Below, in pieces: positions 20,846 through 31,369 of a DNA stretch of 64,000 nucleotides. The notes beneath the pieces are model-generated. The model had not been told where the DNA came from and searched no databases. It was given only the letters and a program-made list of their open reading frames with translations. Numbering within the stretch: the first letter of the stretch is position 1; the number at the start of each line of letters is the position of its first letter. The position numbers and the translations under genes were made by a program. The DNA is taken from assembly GCA_028571685.1 (NCBI GenBank), contig CM053143.1, positions 5,001 to 69,000 of the forward strand. The letters run 5' to 3'. Origin of the DNA: Heterohyrax brucei. Its lineage: Eukaryota > Chordata > Mammalia > Hyracoidea > Procaviidae.

Positions 20846-22529
20846 GTGGGTTCTATTCTGAAAGCACAATTGCAGTTGTGTGAACAAGGAATGTACTTCT
20901 GAATTAGAAGCATGAATAGTTGAGATTGTTTCTAACCAAGGAAGGGCAGAAGCAATATATTGACTATCTGTATATAAGTTGAAAGGTTGATGTGCACAGA
21001 GCTGAAACACCACAGCTATTGCCCGTAATTCTACCACTTGGGCGGACTCTGCTGGAGAAGTAACACGAGATATTTTACCATTAATTGAATAGGCAAAAAT
21101 ACCATTAGATGAACCATCAGTAAAAAGAAGAGCCGCATGGGAAATAGGATGAGAACCGGTAACCTTTGGGAACACAAAGGCATGTTCTGAGGCAAATTCT
21201 AATAATCTCTGTGATGGGTAATGAGTTTCCAATTGCCCTGGATAATGTGCAAGGGCAATTACCCATGCAGTAGAATTAGTAAACAGCCATTGAATTTTTT
21301 GTTTGGAGATAGGCAAAATAATAGTGGGGGTTTCTTTACCGAAATATCAGCGAGCTTCCTCATGGCACTGTTGTATTAGAAAGGCTAAAACCTCATCGTA
21401 TCGCTGTAAAGTGGGAGAAGGAGACACAGGCAGATGGATCCGTAAGAGGCGACCGTTCTGCCATAAAACAGCAGTGGGGGGTGTGCTTGGTTGGTAAAAC
21501 ACAAGCATGCCACGGCTGATCATAAGACAAATAGGATATCTTTTGAGAGGATAAAGCTTCCTCGACCTTTGGTAAAGCTATTCGTCCTTCAACAGTGAGT
21601 TGACGGGCTGAAGTAGGATCAGAATTTCCTTTAAGAATATCAAATAAAGGCTTTAATTCAGCTGTGGAAATAGAAAGGTGGCTCCAAATCCAATTAATAT
21701 CTCCTAATAATTTTTGGAAATCATGTAATGTTTTTAGGTTATCTTTTCGTAACTGTATTTTTTGAGGGACAGTATGTTTTGGATATAGAAAGTATCCCAG
21801 ATAAGAAAAGGGTGAATCCTTCTGTATTTTGTCAGGTGCAATTTGAAGTACAGCCTTAGCTAATGCATTAGTTAAATCTGCATATGCACGAAGGAGGTAT
21901 CCTTCTTGTTCGGAAGCCAATAAGATGTCATCCATATAATGAATCATATAGAGATTAGGATAATTGGATCCTACCACGATGATTGCCTGATCTACAAATT
22001 TTGGACAAAATGGAGGGCTATTGGCCATGCCTTGAGGTAGTACCTTCCAGTGATATCGCTGCATAGGGCGTGTAAAATTTGGTGAAGGCACACGAAAGGC
22101 AAAGCACTGACAATCTTTAGGGTTCAGAGGTATAGCATAAAAATAGTCTTTAAGATCAATGACTATTTTGGAAATATTTGCTGGGATTGCTACAGGATGG
22201 GGGAGCCCTGGTTATAGGGCCCCCATAACTTGCATGGTTTTATTTACTTCTCTTAAATCCTGTAACAGTCACCATTTTCCTGATTTTTTCTTTATACCAA
22301 ATATAGGTGAGTTCCAATGCGGGTTGGAAGGTTCTATATGACCGCTGGCCAACTGCTCCTGCACCAGCTGCTCTGCGGCCTGGATTTTTTCTTGACTTAG
22401 GGGCCATTGATCTACCCATACAGGGTCATCACTTTTCCAAATGATAGCATCTGCATTAATCGCAGGAGAATCAATGACCCCCACTAAAAAGAACCTAAAC
22501 CCGCTCACTGTGGATGGGGTTGTGAGCAA
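20846..22529 (-). pseudogene. Retroviral pol remnant: RT and RNase H
   Basis: The reverse transcriptase N-terminal part at 22269-22529 includes [20 protein letters not shown] and [14 protein letters not shown] break follows, then 21393-22091 with WKVLPQGMANSP and the catalytic YMDD (21927-21938), thumb/connection text LLGDINWIWSHLSIS and ELKPLFDIL. A further frame change leads to RNase H at 20846-21316 with the acidic residues visible in FTDGSSNG, VVELRAIAV and YTDSQYIASAL. It ends inside RNase H at the L1 junction. At least two frame breaks make it non-functional. The RT motifs are close to betaretroviral RT, not to the gamma-type scrap at 60944-61122. Confidence 0.88.
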
Positions 22530-22539
22530 ATAGGCTCGA

Positions 22540-23356
22540 CTATTCCTTGATAAGAAGCCCCTAATCCTTGATGGGGAAGGAGTCTTTTGTTCATTAGCTG
22601 GTGAGTTACAATAGGATTAGGGCTGTGGTGGTAAACTCCCATTTGGGACATAACATCTCGTCCCCATAGATTAAGCGGGAGATGAGGAATGATATAAGGT
22701 TGAAAAGTAACCCGATGTCCTTCTCCATCAGTTCAGACTAGTATATCACTACTAATTGTCGGGTTTTGAATTTGTCCAATTCCCTTTAATTGGGTGACAC
22801 TGTCATGGGCTGGCCATGAGGCCGGCCACTGAGCTTCAGACATAACAGATACATCTGCACCAGTGTTTAGAAGCCCTAAAAATTTAAGACCCTGTATTGT
22901 AAGCTCCAATTCAGGGCGTTGCTGCCCTATGGCCTGTACCCAATAAGTATCAGAGGAACCAAAACCTTGTGTTCCTCTCCATTTTCTTTTGCTCTTAAAG
23001 GAAGTGGCACTACTTGGCCCAAGTATAAGTTGTGGAATCCGTTGACCAGATTCAAGCACAGATACAGGTTGAGAGGAAGAAACCATAAGTTTGATCTCAC
23101 TCTCATAATCCTCATCTATTACACCTGGGTGCACCTGAATGCTCTTGAACGTGGCACCACTTCTTCCTAATGAAAGCCCCACAGTACCACTGGGTAACGG
23201 GCCGTAGATACCAGTGGGAAGGAGCTGTACTCCCATCTTGGGAGTTAGTATTGTGTGGGTGGCGGTACAGAGGTCCAATCCTGCGCTGCCTGGGGTGGCT
23301 TTCCAGAGGTCACAAATGGATTGTTTTCCTGTCCATGACTGAGTACCCCATAGCAT
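22540..23356 (-). pseudogene. Retroviral dUTPase-protease remnant
   Basis: The open part is 22733-23356. dUTPase motifs in order: PGSAGLDLCT, then LSLGRSGATFKS, VHPGVIDEDYESEI, and the glycine-rich RGTQGFGSSDTY. Protease follows with LLNTGADVSVMS (about 22840-22875), where the catalytic aspartate of the D-T/S-G motif is asparagine (codon AAC), a one-base change that would abolish activity. The frame closes near 22733 before the protease C-terminus. The dUTPase-protease fusion upstream of pol is the betaretroviral arrangement. Confidence 0.87.
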
Positions 23357-23389
23357 TGTTTCAGGGCCTGGGGCTGGCCCCTCCTCCCG

Positions 23390-25098
23390 TTTCCCGGATG
23401 AACAGGGTTTCCATTTTTATCAAGTTTAGAACAGCATTCATTAGCCCAATGTTTACCTTTCTTACATTTTGGGCAAATGCAAGGCTGAGAATTTTTATCT
23501 TTTGGATTTGGGCAGTTTTTGATTAAATGACCAGGTTGGCCACATCTGAAGCAGGCTCCCTTATTTCCTCTTTGTCCCGCTTGTTGGAAAAGAACTTCTT
23601 TTCCACTCTTTCCCTGTAGGGCTGCAGCAAGGGTAACACCCTGTACATACCCAGGGCCAATATCCGCACAAAGCTGAATGTAATCGGATCAATCAGATTT
23701 TTTTCTCCAAGGCCATATGGCCGACTGGCATGCCGAATTGGCATTCTCATAAGCTAGCTGTTTTACTAAAAGTGTTCCAGCTTCAGTAACACCCCAAAGT
23801 CTCTTAGCAGTTTTAAGAAGGCGAGAGACAAAGTCCTGATATGGCTCATCAGGTCCCTGTCTGATTTTGGACAGATCTGCAGCTGGCTTGCCAGTCCATG
23901 GGAGCTTATTCCATGCCTTTTTTGCTGCAGCACTAATTTGTGCATAAACTCCCACATCATATAGTAATTGATCATGTACATTTCCATATATACCTTCTCC
24001 TGCCAACATGTCATAGGTGGCATCAATATTATTTCGTGCGTTTATATTAGCTGTAGCTTGATATTGATCTGTAAATTCTGACTTCTATACTAGGAAATAT
24101 CCCCTGATAGGCACGCTTTAGCTAACATTTTCCAGTCTGCAGAAGGGAGAGCATCAGTAGCTATATTATCTAGCAATGCTAATGTAAAAGGCGCAGTGGG
24201 ACCATAAGACACGCTAGCAGCCTTCAACTCTTTTAACTATTTAACAGGAATTGGTCTATGAATTCTCTTAGGGTTTCCCTGCTGATCAACACCATCCTCA
24301 AACACAGGAGAAAGGTTTTCAAACCTATCTGCACTTTCTCCATTATTTATTGCCTGCTGTATAGAGCTCTGTAAAGGAGACTGATATATTTTCAAAGGAC
24401 GTAATGCAGATTGCTGGGCTACAGCAATTATGGGGTTAAGGACCACATCTGCTGCATCCAAGCCTGCGATGACACTAGGAGCTGGACTTGGTGGTGGAGG
24501 GAGGCTTAATGGTTTCGAGGAGGAAACTTGTGTCAATAAAGTAATTAATTGGTGTTGCATTTTTTCAATACTTGGAAGAAGATCAAAGTTGTCTATCTTT
24601 GGGTAAGCAGGCTCTGCCAAATTAACAAGGGCTGCGGGGAGCTTCCCAGAATGAGATCGGGCCACCAGCCATATTGGACCCAGTGTCCTCGAAATCTATA
24701 ACAGATTGAGGATCAAGTTGTTCCTCTTCTTCTTCAGCTAATTCAAAAAGGGGGGCACTCGGGAGAGTGCCCTCAGTAACAACTTCCTTTTTTATTTGAG
24801 CAGAAAATTTTTCTGCCTCATGGCAGGGGTCTAAGCAACCCCTTATGAATGCCCAGAGACTGAAAGCATCTACAGGCATTTTTTCTGGCCCTTAGGCTGA
24901 AAAATAATCCTTCATTTTTTCACCCACCTTCATCCAAGTTTCTATATTAACACTACCCTCCTCCAGGAACCAAGGGCATATCTTTTCTACAAATTCGAAA
25001 AACTGCAAGATCTGTGTGTGCCCTACCTCGGCACCTCTACCTTTAAGCACGTGCTGCAACATTTGAGAGAGGGGAACTCTACTACTGACCGTTCCCAT
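23390..25098 (-). pseudogene. Retroviral gag remnant
   Basis: The start is at 25098, MGTVSSRVPLS, with glycine at position 2 as for a myristoylated matrix protein, followed by matrix-like text ending KICPWFLEEGSVNIETWMKV. Further pieces are 24622-24879 (acidic EEEEEQLDPQS), 24237-24665 (proline-rich linker, then VFEDGVDQQGNPKRIHRPIP towards capsid), and 23689-24009 (capsid C-terminal part with SKIRQGPDEPYQDFVSRLLK). Nucleocapsid has two CCHC zinc knuckles: CFRCGQPGHLIKNC (about 23509-23553) and CPKCKKGKHWANEC (about 23428-23474). Stops and frameshifts separate the pieces. Confidence 0.85.
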
Positions 25099-25627
25099 CT
25101 GTACTCCTGATGGTTAAGTGAATACACCGCCCTACTAACCTTGAGAGCTCGCCTTCAAGCGGTGGCTCGTCACGATCTCCCTTGTACTTCAGGTCCGTGT
25201 TCAGGGTGTCAAATGACGGGGCCAGCCGTCTGTATACAGGTGAACAGGACTGAAGAGAGGGCGTAGGAGCTTAAAGAAAGACACTCACATCAGGATGCCA
25301 CTCACCAATGTAGGGTACAGAGAGCCCCGGTAGCAAAATGCTAGTTTTGTTAATTGGCTTTGATTTCGCCTAAGAGCATGGTCCCATGCCCCCTGCCCCA
25401 GCTACTCTCTCCTTGCAATATTGGGTTAAGATGGAAGGAGTATTCAAGTTATGCTGAAGTCCCCTTAATATTGTTCTTCTTTATAATGTGTGCTGTCACA
25501 GATTTCTCCCAACCAGATTTCTAGCAACTATCTATTCCAAACCCTACCCTCCTCGTCCTCCCTCCCTCCCCTCCCTTGAAACTGTCAAAGAGTCTTTTCT
25601 TCTATACACAAGTCTGTTTTTGAGATC

Positions 25628-26027
25628 TTATCGTAGAGGTCTCATACAATATTTGTCCTTTTGTCGCTGACTACTTTCACTCAACATAATGTCTTCCAAT
25701 TGAAACCAGGTTAGGAGATGTTTCCAGGAATCATCGTTATTCTTTATCCTTGTGTAGTGCTCCATTAAGTATATGTGCCATAGTTTACCTATCCATTCTT
25801 CTGTTGTTGGGCATCTGGGTTGATTCCATCGTTTTGCTCTTGTGGACTGTGCTGAGATAAACATTCTTGTGAATGTGTCCATTGATGTGAAAGGCCTTGA
25901 TTCTGTAGGATATATTCCAAGTAGTGGAATGACTGGGTCAAATGATATGTAAATATCCATTTTTTTAATGAAGTGCCAGATTGCTTTCCAAAGAGGCTGG
26001 ACCATTTTGCAACCCCACCAAAAGTGG
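25628..26027 (-). pseudogene. L1 ORF2 C-terminal fragment
   Basis: The frame 25628-26005 reads the conserved end of L1 ORF2 (DPVIPLLGIYPTESRPFTSM, then YTRIKNNDDSWKHLLTWFQL, ending CMRPLR). It is interrupted upstream in L1 sense by the inverted 3' UTR insert at 26028. ORF2 text resumes beyond that insert at about 26259-26990 with several stops. It has no enzymatic domain left. Confidence 0.85.
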
Positions 26028-26258
26028 CCTACAGCTGCAAGAGAGGGGAGGGAGGGAGGATGAAGAGGTTAGGGTTTAGATTATATAGTTGCTAGAAATC
26101 TGGTTGGGAGAAATCGGTGACAGCACACATTAGAAACAAGAACAACATTAAGTGGTCTTCAGCATAACTTGAATACTTCTTCCATCTTAACCCACTATTT
26201 CAAGGACAGAGTGTCTGGGGCAGGGGGTGGGGACCATGCTCTTAGGACAACCGCACCA
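26028..26258 (+). repeat. Inverted L1 3' UTR segment inside ORF2
   Basis: This piece begins 'cagctgcaagagaggggagg' and ends 'gaccatgctcttagg'. It is the reverse complement of the L1 3' UTR found at about 25370-25600, placed between ORF2 positions that are adjacent in other copies (compare 43310-43330). About 10 bp of ORF2 is replaced. Confidence 0.85.
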
Positions 26259-26999
26259 CTTTCTCCACAGCCTCTCCAGCATTTGTTGTTTTGTGTTTTT
26301 TAGTTCATGGCCAACCTTGTTGGGGTTAGATGGTATGTCACTGTAGTCTTGATTTGAATTTCTTTAATAACTGAAGATTGTGAACATGTCCACGTGTGGT
26401 TTTTGGCTGCCTGGATCTGATCTTTAGTGAAATGTCTGTCCATCTCCTTTGCCCATTGCTGAATTGGATGATTTATCTTCTTCTTATTCATATTTTGTAG
26501 TGTCTTATAGATTATGGATCAGGCGTCTGTCTGACATAGAGTTGCCAAATATTTTTTCCTATTCTGCAGTTTTTCTTTTAATTCTATTAGTAAAGTCTTT
26601 GGATGAGCCAAAGTGTTTGATTCTTAATAGTTTCCATTTATCTATTTTCTCTTGTGTTGGTTGTGATTTATTTGACAGATTTTGGAGTCTGTCCACATTG
26701 TGTATTAAAACTTCCATTGTTATTCCTACCTTTTCTTGGAGGAGCTTTATCGTTTTAGGTTTGACATCTAGGTCTTTTATCCAGGTGGAGTTGTTTTTTG
26801 TATAAGGTGTAAGATATGGATCTTGTTTCAGTTTCTTGGAGATGTTTATCCAATTTTACCAGCCGCATTTGTTGAAGATACTTTTTTTACCCCAGTTTAA
26901 TGTCTTAGGGCCTTTGTCAAATATCAACTGTTCATAGGCCGATGGTGATGGTGTCATCTCTGGGGTCTCAATTCTCTTCCATTGATCAAATTCCCTAAA

Positions 27000-27180
27000 T
27001 TTCTGTGTACCTGGAGATTTCCTAATTTCATCATCATGTATGACAGATAATTTGGCTGGATATATAATTCTTGGATGGCAATTATTTTCCTTCAAGGCTT
27101 TCTATACATGATTGTATTGCTTCTTGCCTAAATGGTTTCTTCTGAATATTCCAAGCTTAGTCTTACAGTTTTCTCTTCCT
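27000..27180 (-). pseudogene. Old L1 ORF1 C-terminal fragment
   Basis: Antisense of the old L1 ORF1 segment also seen in sense at 42400-42578. Shared text includes 'aattcttggatggcaattat' (antisense) and 'ccaagcttagtcttaca'. The L1 fragment at 26990 joins it at the same point (after 'atttaggga' in sense) where the truncated L1 at 42579 joins its flank, so the two loci share an insertion junction. Confidence 0.8.
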
Positions 27181-27266
27181 AGGATCACCTCCCTGCTCCA
27201 CTATAAAGGGAGTTTCTCTGGAGTATGGCTTTTCCCACCCTTAATCCTTTCATCCTGCAAGAAAAG
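27180..27266 (+). repeat. MaLR LTR fragment
   Basis: The text 'gatcacctccctgc' and 'ataaagggagtttctctgga' matches the interior of the LTR at 41800-42324 (antisense there). The junction to old L1 falls at a shared 'cctagg', consistent with a microhomology deletion of the LTR start and the adjoining old L1. Confidence 0.75.
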
Positions 27267-28562
27267 TGATCCAATTGAATGCAGAAATTATGGAACAATA
27301 TCACAAATATCACACTCAAGTAAAATTCTGCTGAAGATCATTCAAAAGGGACTGCAGCAGTATACTGACAAGGAACTGCCAGAAATTCTGGCTGGATTCA
27401 GAAGAGGACGTGCAACCAGAGATATCATTGATGATGTCGGGTGGATTGGGTTGAAAGCAGAGAACACCAGATGTTTACTGGTGTTTTACTGACTATGGAA
27501 ACTCATTTGACTGTGTAGATCCTAACAAATTATGGATAACAATGCAGGAAATGGGAAGGCCAGCACACTGAATTGTGCTTGTGAGGACTCTGTTAATGGA
27601 TCAGGAGGCAGAAATTTGAACAGGAAAAGGCGACAGTGCTCAGTTTAAAGTCAGGAAAGGTGTGCATCACGTTTGTATCGTTTCGCCATACCTATTCAGT
27701 CTTTACGCTGAGTGAATAATCCAAGACGCTGGGATATATGATGACAAAAAGGGCATCAGGTCTGGAGGAGACTCATTAACAACCTATGTTATGCAGATGA
27801 CCCAACCTTGCTTAATAAAAGTGAGGAGGACTTGAAATGGTTACTGATGAAGATCCAAGACCACAGCCTTTAATACAGGTTACACCTCAACATAAAACAA
27901 AATTCCTCAAAACTGGACCACTAAGTGGCATCATGACAAATGGAAAAAAAATTGATTTTTAAACATTTTCTTTTCCTTGGTTCCGCAATCAATGCCCACA
28001 GAAGCAGCAGTCAAGAAATCAAGGCTCATTGCTTTCAGCAAATTGGCTGCAAAAGACTTCTTTAAAGTTTTGAAAAGCAAAAACATCACCTTAAAGACTA
28101 AGTTATTCCTGACCCAAGCTACCGTATTTTCAATCGCATCATATACATGTGAATGATGGACAGTACATAAGGAAAACAGAAGAACTGATGCTTTTGAATT
28201 GTGGTGTTGTGGAAGAATATTGAATACACCATGGAAAGCCAAAAGAACAAACAGATCCATCTTGGAAAAAATACAATCAGAGTGGTCTTTCGAACCAAGG
28301 ATGGCTGGACTACGTGTTACATACTTTGGACGTGATGTCAGAAGGGATCAGTCCCTGGAGAATGGCATCATGCTCCATAAAGTAGGAGGGTCAGTGAAAA
28401 AGAGGAAGACCCTCAATCAAACAGACTAACACAGTGGCTGCAACAATGCGCTCAACACAACAATAATTGTGGGCATGGTTCAAGACCAGGCAGTGTTTTC
28501 TTTAGTTGTACACAGAGTCACTATGAGTTGGAACTGACTCCATAGCACCAACCAACAACAAC
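27267..28562 (+). mobile_element. RTE (BovB-clade) LINE 3' part
   Basis: The sense RTE begins inside the reverse transcriptase ('gcagaaattatggaacaata') and runs to the 3' end with AACAACAACA at about 28550-28562. It includes the typical end text 'cactatgagttggaactgac'. A frame at 27285-27490 still shows the RT motif LPEILAGFRRGRATRDII. Stops and indels follow, and the YADD-like region (about 27785, 'tatgttatgcagatgaccca') is out of frame. A second RTE copy begins immediately downstream. Confidence 0.85.
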
Positions 28563-28754
28563 ATTATTAATATCACACACAAGTACAATTTTGCTGAAGA
28601 TCATTCAAAAGTGACTACAGCAGTATACTGACAGGGAACTGCCAGGAATTCAGGCTGGATTCAGAAGAGGACGTGAAACCAGGGATATCAGATGGTTCCT
28701 GTTTGAAAGAAGAGAATATCAGAAAGATGTTTGTGTTTTATGGACTACAAATTC

Positions 28755-29285
28755 TGACAATTACATTTGTGTACTCATCCTAGAGAAAGCACTACATATC
28801 TCACTGCTGAGTATCGCTATGGTCACCTTTGAAGTACTCCTCTTCAGAAGCTATGCACTGACACCAACACTTAGTCCATCCTTCAAAGCAATTCTAGAAC
28901 TCTTTTTCTGGAATGGCCATCAGAGCTGTCACTGGGTTACCCTTGATGTCCAGAATACCATCCAAATGTCTTCTTGTCCATGTTTCCTTTATTTTCACTG
29001 GAGGCCAGATCAGGTGAGTAGGAAGGGTGTCCAATACAGTTATTTGTTTACTAGCTAAAAACTCCATCACAGACAATTATTGAGTGAAGTTCTTGAGCTT
29101 GCTACCACACCACCATGCACAATGGCCATTCCAAAAGGAGTTGCAAAATTGCTTTGAAGGGTGGACGAGGCACTGACATTGGTGATGACTTCCCAAGGGG
29201 AGTACCCTGAAGGTAATCATAGTGATATTGAGCAAGTGAGGTATGTAGCACTCAGAACAATTAAGTTCATGGACTTCATTGTCAG
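28755..29285. mobile_element. Fold-back mariner-like element 1
   Basis: Two long arms (about 28755-28925 and 29110-29285) are diverged inverted repeats of each other. Each contains 'gctacata(t/c)ctca' and 'caccttga/cag' type text, followed by 'gccagtgcctagtccaccct'-like text. Antisense of the left arm encodes a degraded end of a mariner-type transposase (frame 28894-29076: KQITVLDTLPTHL). The insertion point in the RTE is next to TA. The central part differs from the arms. Confidence 0.7.
28894..29076 (-). pseudogene. Mariner-type transposase C-terminal scrap
   Basis: The 60-codon frame carries FLASKQITVLDTLPTHLIWP, recognisable against the better copy at 29601-29843 as the stretch around the third catalytic aspartate (the P-Y-S-x-D-L-A region), which here is corrupted to THLIWP. 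It ends with ALMAIPEKEF. It has no catalytic domain and is part of the fold-back element. Confidence 0.6.
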
Positions 29286-29504
29286 ATCTTATATGCAAAG
29301 GCATTCAAGTGTGTGGATCCTAACCAATTACAGATAACATTGTTAAAAATGGGAATTCCAGAACTCTTAATGTGATCATGAAGAACCTGTATATAGACGA
29401 ATGGGCAGTGGTTCATGAAAAGCATGTATTAAGGTTTTATCATTTCAACCATACTTATTCAGTGTGCTGAGCAAATCATCTGAGAAGCTGTACTATACAA
29501 GGAC

Positions 29505-30052
29505 TGCCAATTAAGTTCACAAACTCATCCTAGAAAAAGTGCTACATACCTCATTGCTCAGCATCACTATGGTTACCTTCACAATACTCCCCTTGCGAAG
29601 CTATGCACCCATGCCAGTGCCTAGTCTGCCCTTCAAGCAATTTTCAAACTCTTTCTCTGCAATGGCCATCAGAGCTGTTGTTGTATTACACTTAATGTCC
29701 TGAGTGCCATCAAAATATCTTCCTTTCAGTATTTCCTTTAACTTCAGGTAAAGAAAATAGCCATTGGAGGCCAGATCAGATGAGTAGGGATGTTGTTCCA
29801 ATACAGTTACTTGTGTACTGGCTAAAATCTCCCCCACAGACAACCATCCAATTAAGTTTGTGGACTTGCCCCCGTGTCACTGTACACAATGCCTAGTCTG
29901 GAGTTTCAAAGTTGCATTGAAAGGTGGACTAGGCACTGATGTCAGTGCATAGCTTTCCAAGGGAAGCACTTCAAAAATGACGATAGCCATATTGAACAAT
30001 GAGGTATGGAGCACTTCCAACAATAAAATTTGTGGACTTGTCAGATCTCCTG
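29505..30052. mobile_element. Fold-back mariner-like element 2
   Basis: Same architecture as the element at 28755. The left arm is about 29505-29665 ('ccaattaagttcacaaactc', 'gtgctacatacctcattgct') and the right arm about 29890-30052, a diverged reverse complement ('aatgaggtatggagcacttc', 'aataaaatttgtggactt'). It is inserted in the same RTE copy and also flanked by TA. Confidence 0.7.
29601..29843 (-). pseudogene. Mariner-type transposase C-terminal fragment
   Basis: The 80-codon frame reads VGEILASTQVTVLEQHPYSS followed by DLASNGYFLYLKLKEILKGR. This fits the end of a Tc1/mariner DDD transposase: a PYSxDLA block holding the third aspartate, then an N-x-x-F block, then a conserved KxIL-KGR-FD stretch. 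The first two catalytic aspartates and the DNA-binding domain are absent. A source element elsewhere would have had to mobilise it. Confidence 0.7.
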
Positions 30053-30830
30053 TGAAGAACAGGGCATCACAATTGGAGGAAGATTCACACAATCTGTGAT
30101 ATTCAGACAGCACAACCTGATAGCTGAAAACAAACACTATCTGAAGTATTTACTGAAGAAGATCCAAGATCACAGCCTTCAGTAAGGATTACATTAAAAA
30201 AAAATCCTCACAAATAGGCAAATCAGCAACTTCATGATAAACTGAGAAAAGATTCAACTTGTGAAGAATTCCATTTTACTTGAATCCACAGTCAACACCC
30301 ATGAAGGCACCACTGAATTGGGGCAAATCTGCAAAAGAGCTCTTTAAAGTGTCAAAAAGCAAAGATGTCATCACTTTGAAGACAGGTAAGCCTGACCCGA
30401 GCCATGGTGTTCTCAGTTGCCTTATATGCATGGGAAAGCTGGACAATGCATAAATAAAGAAGACCAGAACTGATGCCTTTCAATTTTTGTATTAGAAAGA
30501 ATACTGAATGTGTACCACTGACTGCTGAAAGGACAGTCGAATTTGCCTAGGAAGAAGTGCAAGCAGAATGCTGTTTAGAAGCAAAGATGGTGAAACTTTG
30601 GACATGTTACCAAGAGCAATCAGTTCCTGAAGAAGGACATCATGCTTGGTAGAATAGAGGGCGAGTGCAAAAGATGAAGTCTCTCAACGAGATGGATTTA
30701 AACGATGTCTGCAACAATAGGCTCAAGCATAACAAGAATGCAGGACAGTGAAGGATCAGTGAGTGTTTCATTCTCTTACACGTAGCATTGCTGTGAGTTA
30801 GAATTCACTCCATGGCACCTAATAACAATG

Positions 30831-31112
30831 ACATCTGTCTAAACTTGGGTAGGGGGAATCTTAGAGAAACAAATGAAAAACTAAAGAAGCACTAAAGAAA
30901 AAGCATACCAGATTAAGTCACACAAAAAGATAAATTTTCTGTAAACCTAGAGATATTAAAGCCACAATATATTGGGATAAACACATCTCACTAATAAAAC
31001 AGTGATTAAAAAACTTGTAAGAGAAAAATAATGAGGTCAATGGAAAATATGCAAAAGTGCTAAACCAGCAATTCTTAGCAAAGAAAATGATTTTGTTTTA
31101 AAAGGGAAGAAA
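30831..31112. other. Unassigned AT-rich sequence
   Basis: A-rich sequence without a clear family; it may be very old LINE. No frame is of interest. Confidence 0.5.
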
Positions 31113-31345
31113 ACAAAACCCATTGTCAAAGAGTCAACTCCTATTTATACTGACTCTGAAAGATAGATCAGAACCCCCCATAGGGCTTCTAAGGTTGTAA
31201 TCTTTACAGAAACAGACTGCCATCTTCCTTTTGTGGAACAGCTGGTGGTCCAGACTTTCAGTTAGCAACTATGCGTTTAATAACTCTACTACCAAAAGTA
31301 AGAATGATTCCATTGTTGTCAAGTTAGTTCTGACTCATAATAAAC
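31113..31345 (-). repeat. Old AfroSINE copy, antisense
   Basis: Contains 'gtcaaagagtcaactcct', 'cccccatagggcttctaagg', 'taatctttacagaaacagac' and 'ggtggtccagactttcagtt' in the order of an antisense AfroSINE. A second SINE-like start ('gttgtcaagttagttctgac') follows at about 31314. Confidence 0.6.
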
Positions 31346-31369
31346 ATAAAAAGCATGCTTGGGAAAAAT

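Larger units (their letters stand above)
20846..25290 (-). mobile_element. Betaretrovirus-like (class II, ERVK-type) endogenous retrovirus fragment
   Basis: Genes lie in retroviral order on the minus strand: leader (25099-25290), gag (about 23390-25098), dUTPase plus protease (about 22540-23356), and pol through RNase H (20846-22529). Pol is cut off at 20846, exactly where the L1 5' end begins. Integrase, env and both LTRs are absent. A dUTPase fused in front of protease, a Gag with an N-terminal MG, two zinc knuckles and YMDD in RT together indicate a betaretrovirus/ERVK relative. Every gene carries frameshifts or stops. No primer-binding site was recognised with confidence. Confidence 0.88.
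25291..27000 (-). mobile_element. L1 3' half, paralogue of the L1 at 42579-44690
   Basis: Contains the L1 3' UTR (from about 25291, already truncated) and the ORF2 C-terminal region up to about 26990, in antisense. It shares diagnostic bases with 42579-44045 that other L1s here lack, such as 'gctagttttgt' plus 'aattgg', and 'accagatttctagcaactat'. It also shares that element's 5' junction to old L1 ORF1. A 230-bp piece of 3' UTR is inserted backwards at 26028-26258. Confidence 0.85.
28563..30830 (+). mobile_element. Second RTE LINE, carrying two fold-back DNA elements
   Basis: Starts at the same RT region as the first copy ('atcacacacaagtacaattt', 'aggctggattcagaagagga'). RTE sequence occupies 28563-28754, 29286-29504 and 30053-30830, and the three parts join in order when the two inserts are removed. 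The end text 'agttagaattcactccatgg' and 'cacctaataacaatgac' marks its 3' end. It is strongly decayed, with no usable frame. Confidence 0.82.

Noticed and set aside
27112-27492. 126-codon frame joining unrelated sequence to an RTE reverse-transcriptase motif
   Set aside because: It crosses old L1 antisense, an LTR scrap and RTE sequence. It is a chance fusion over element junctions, not a gene.
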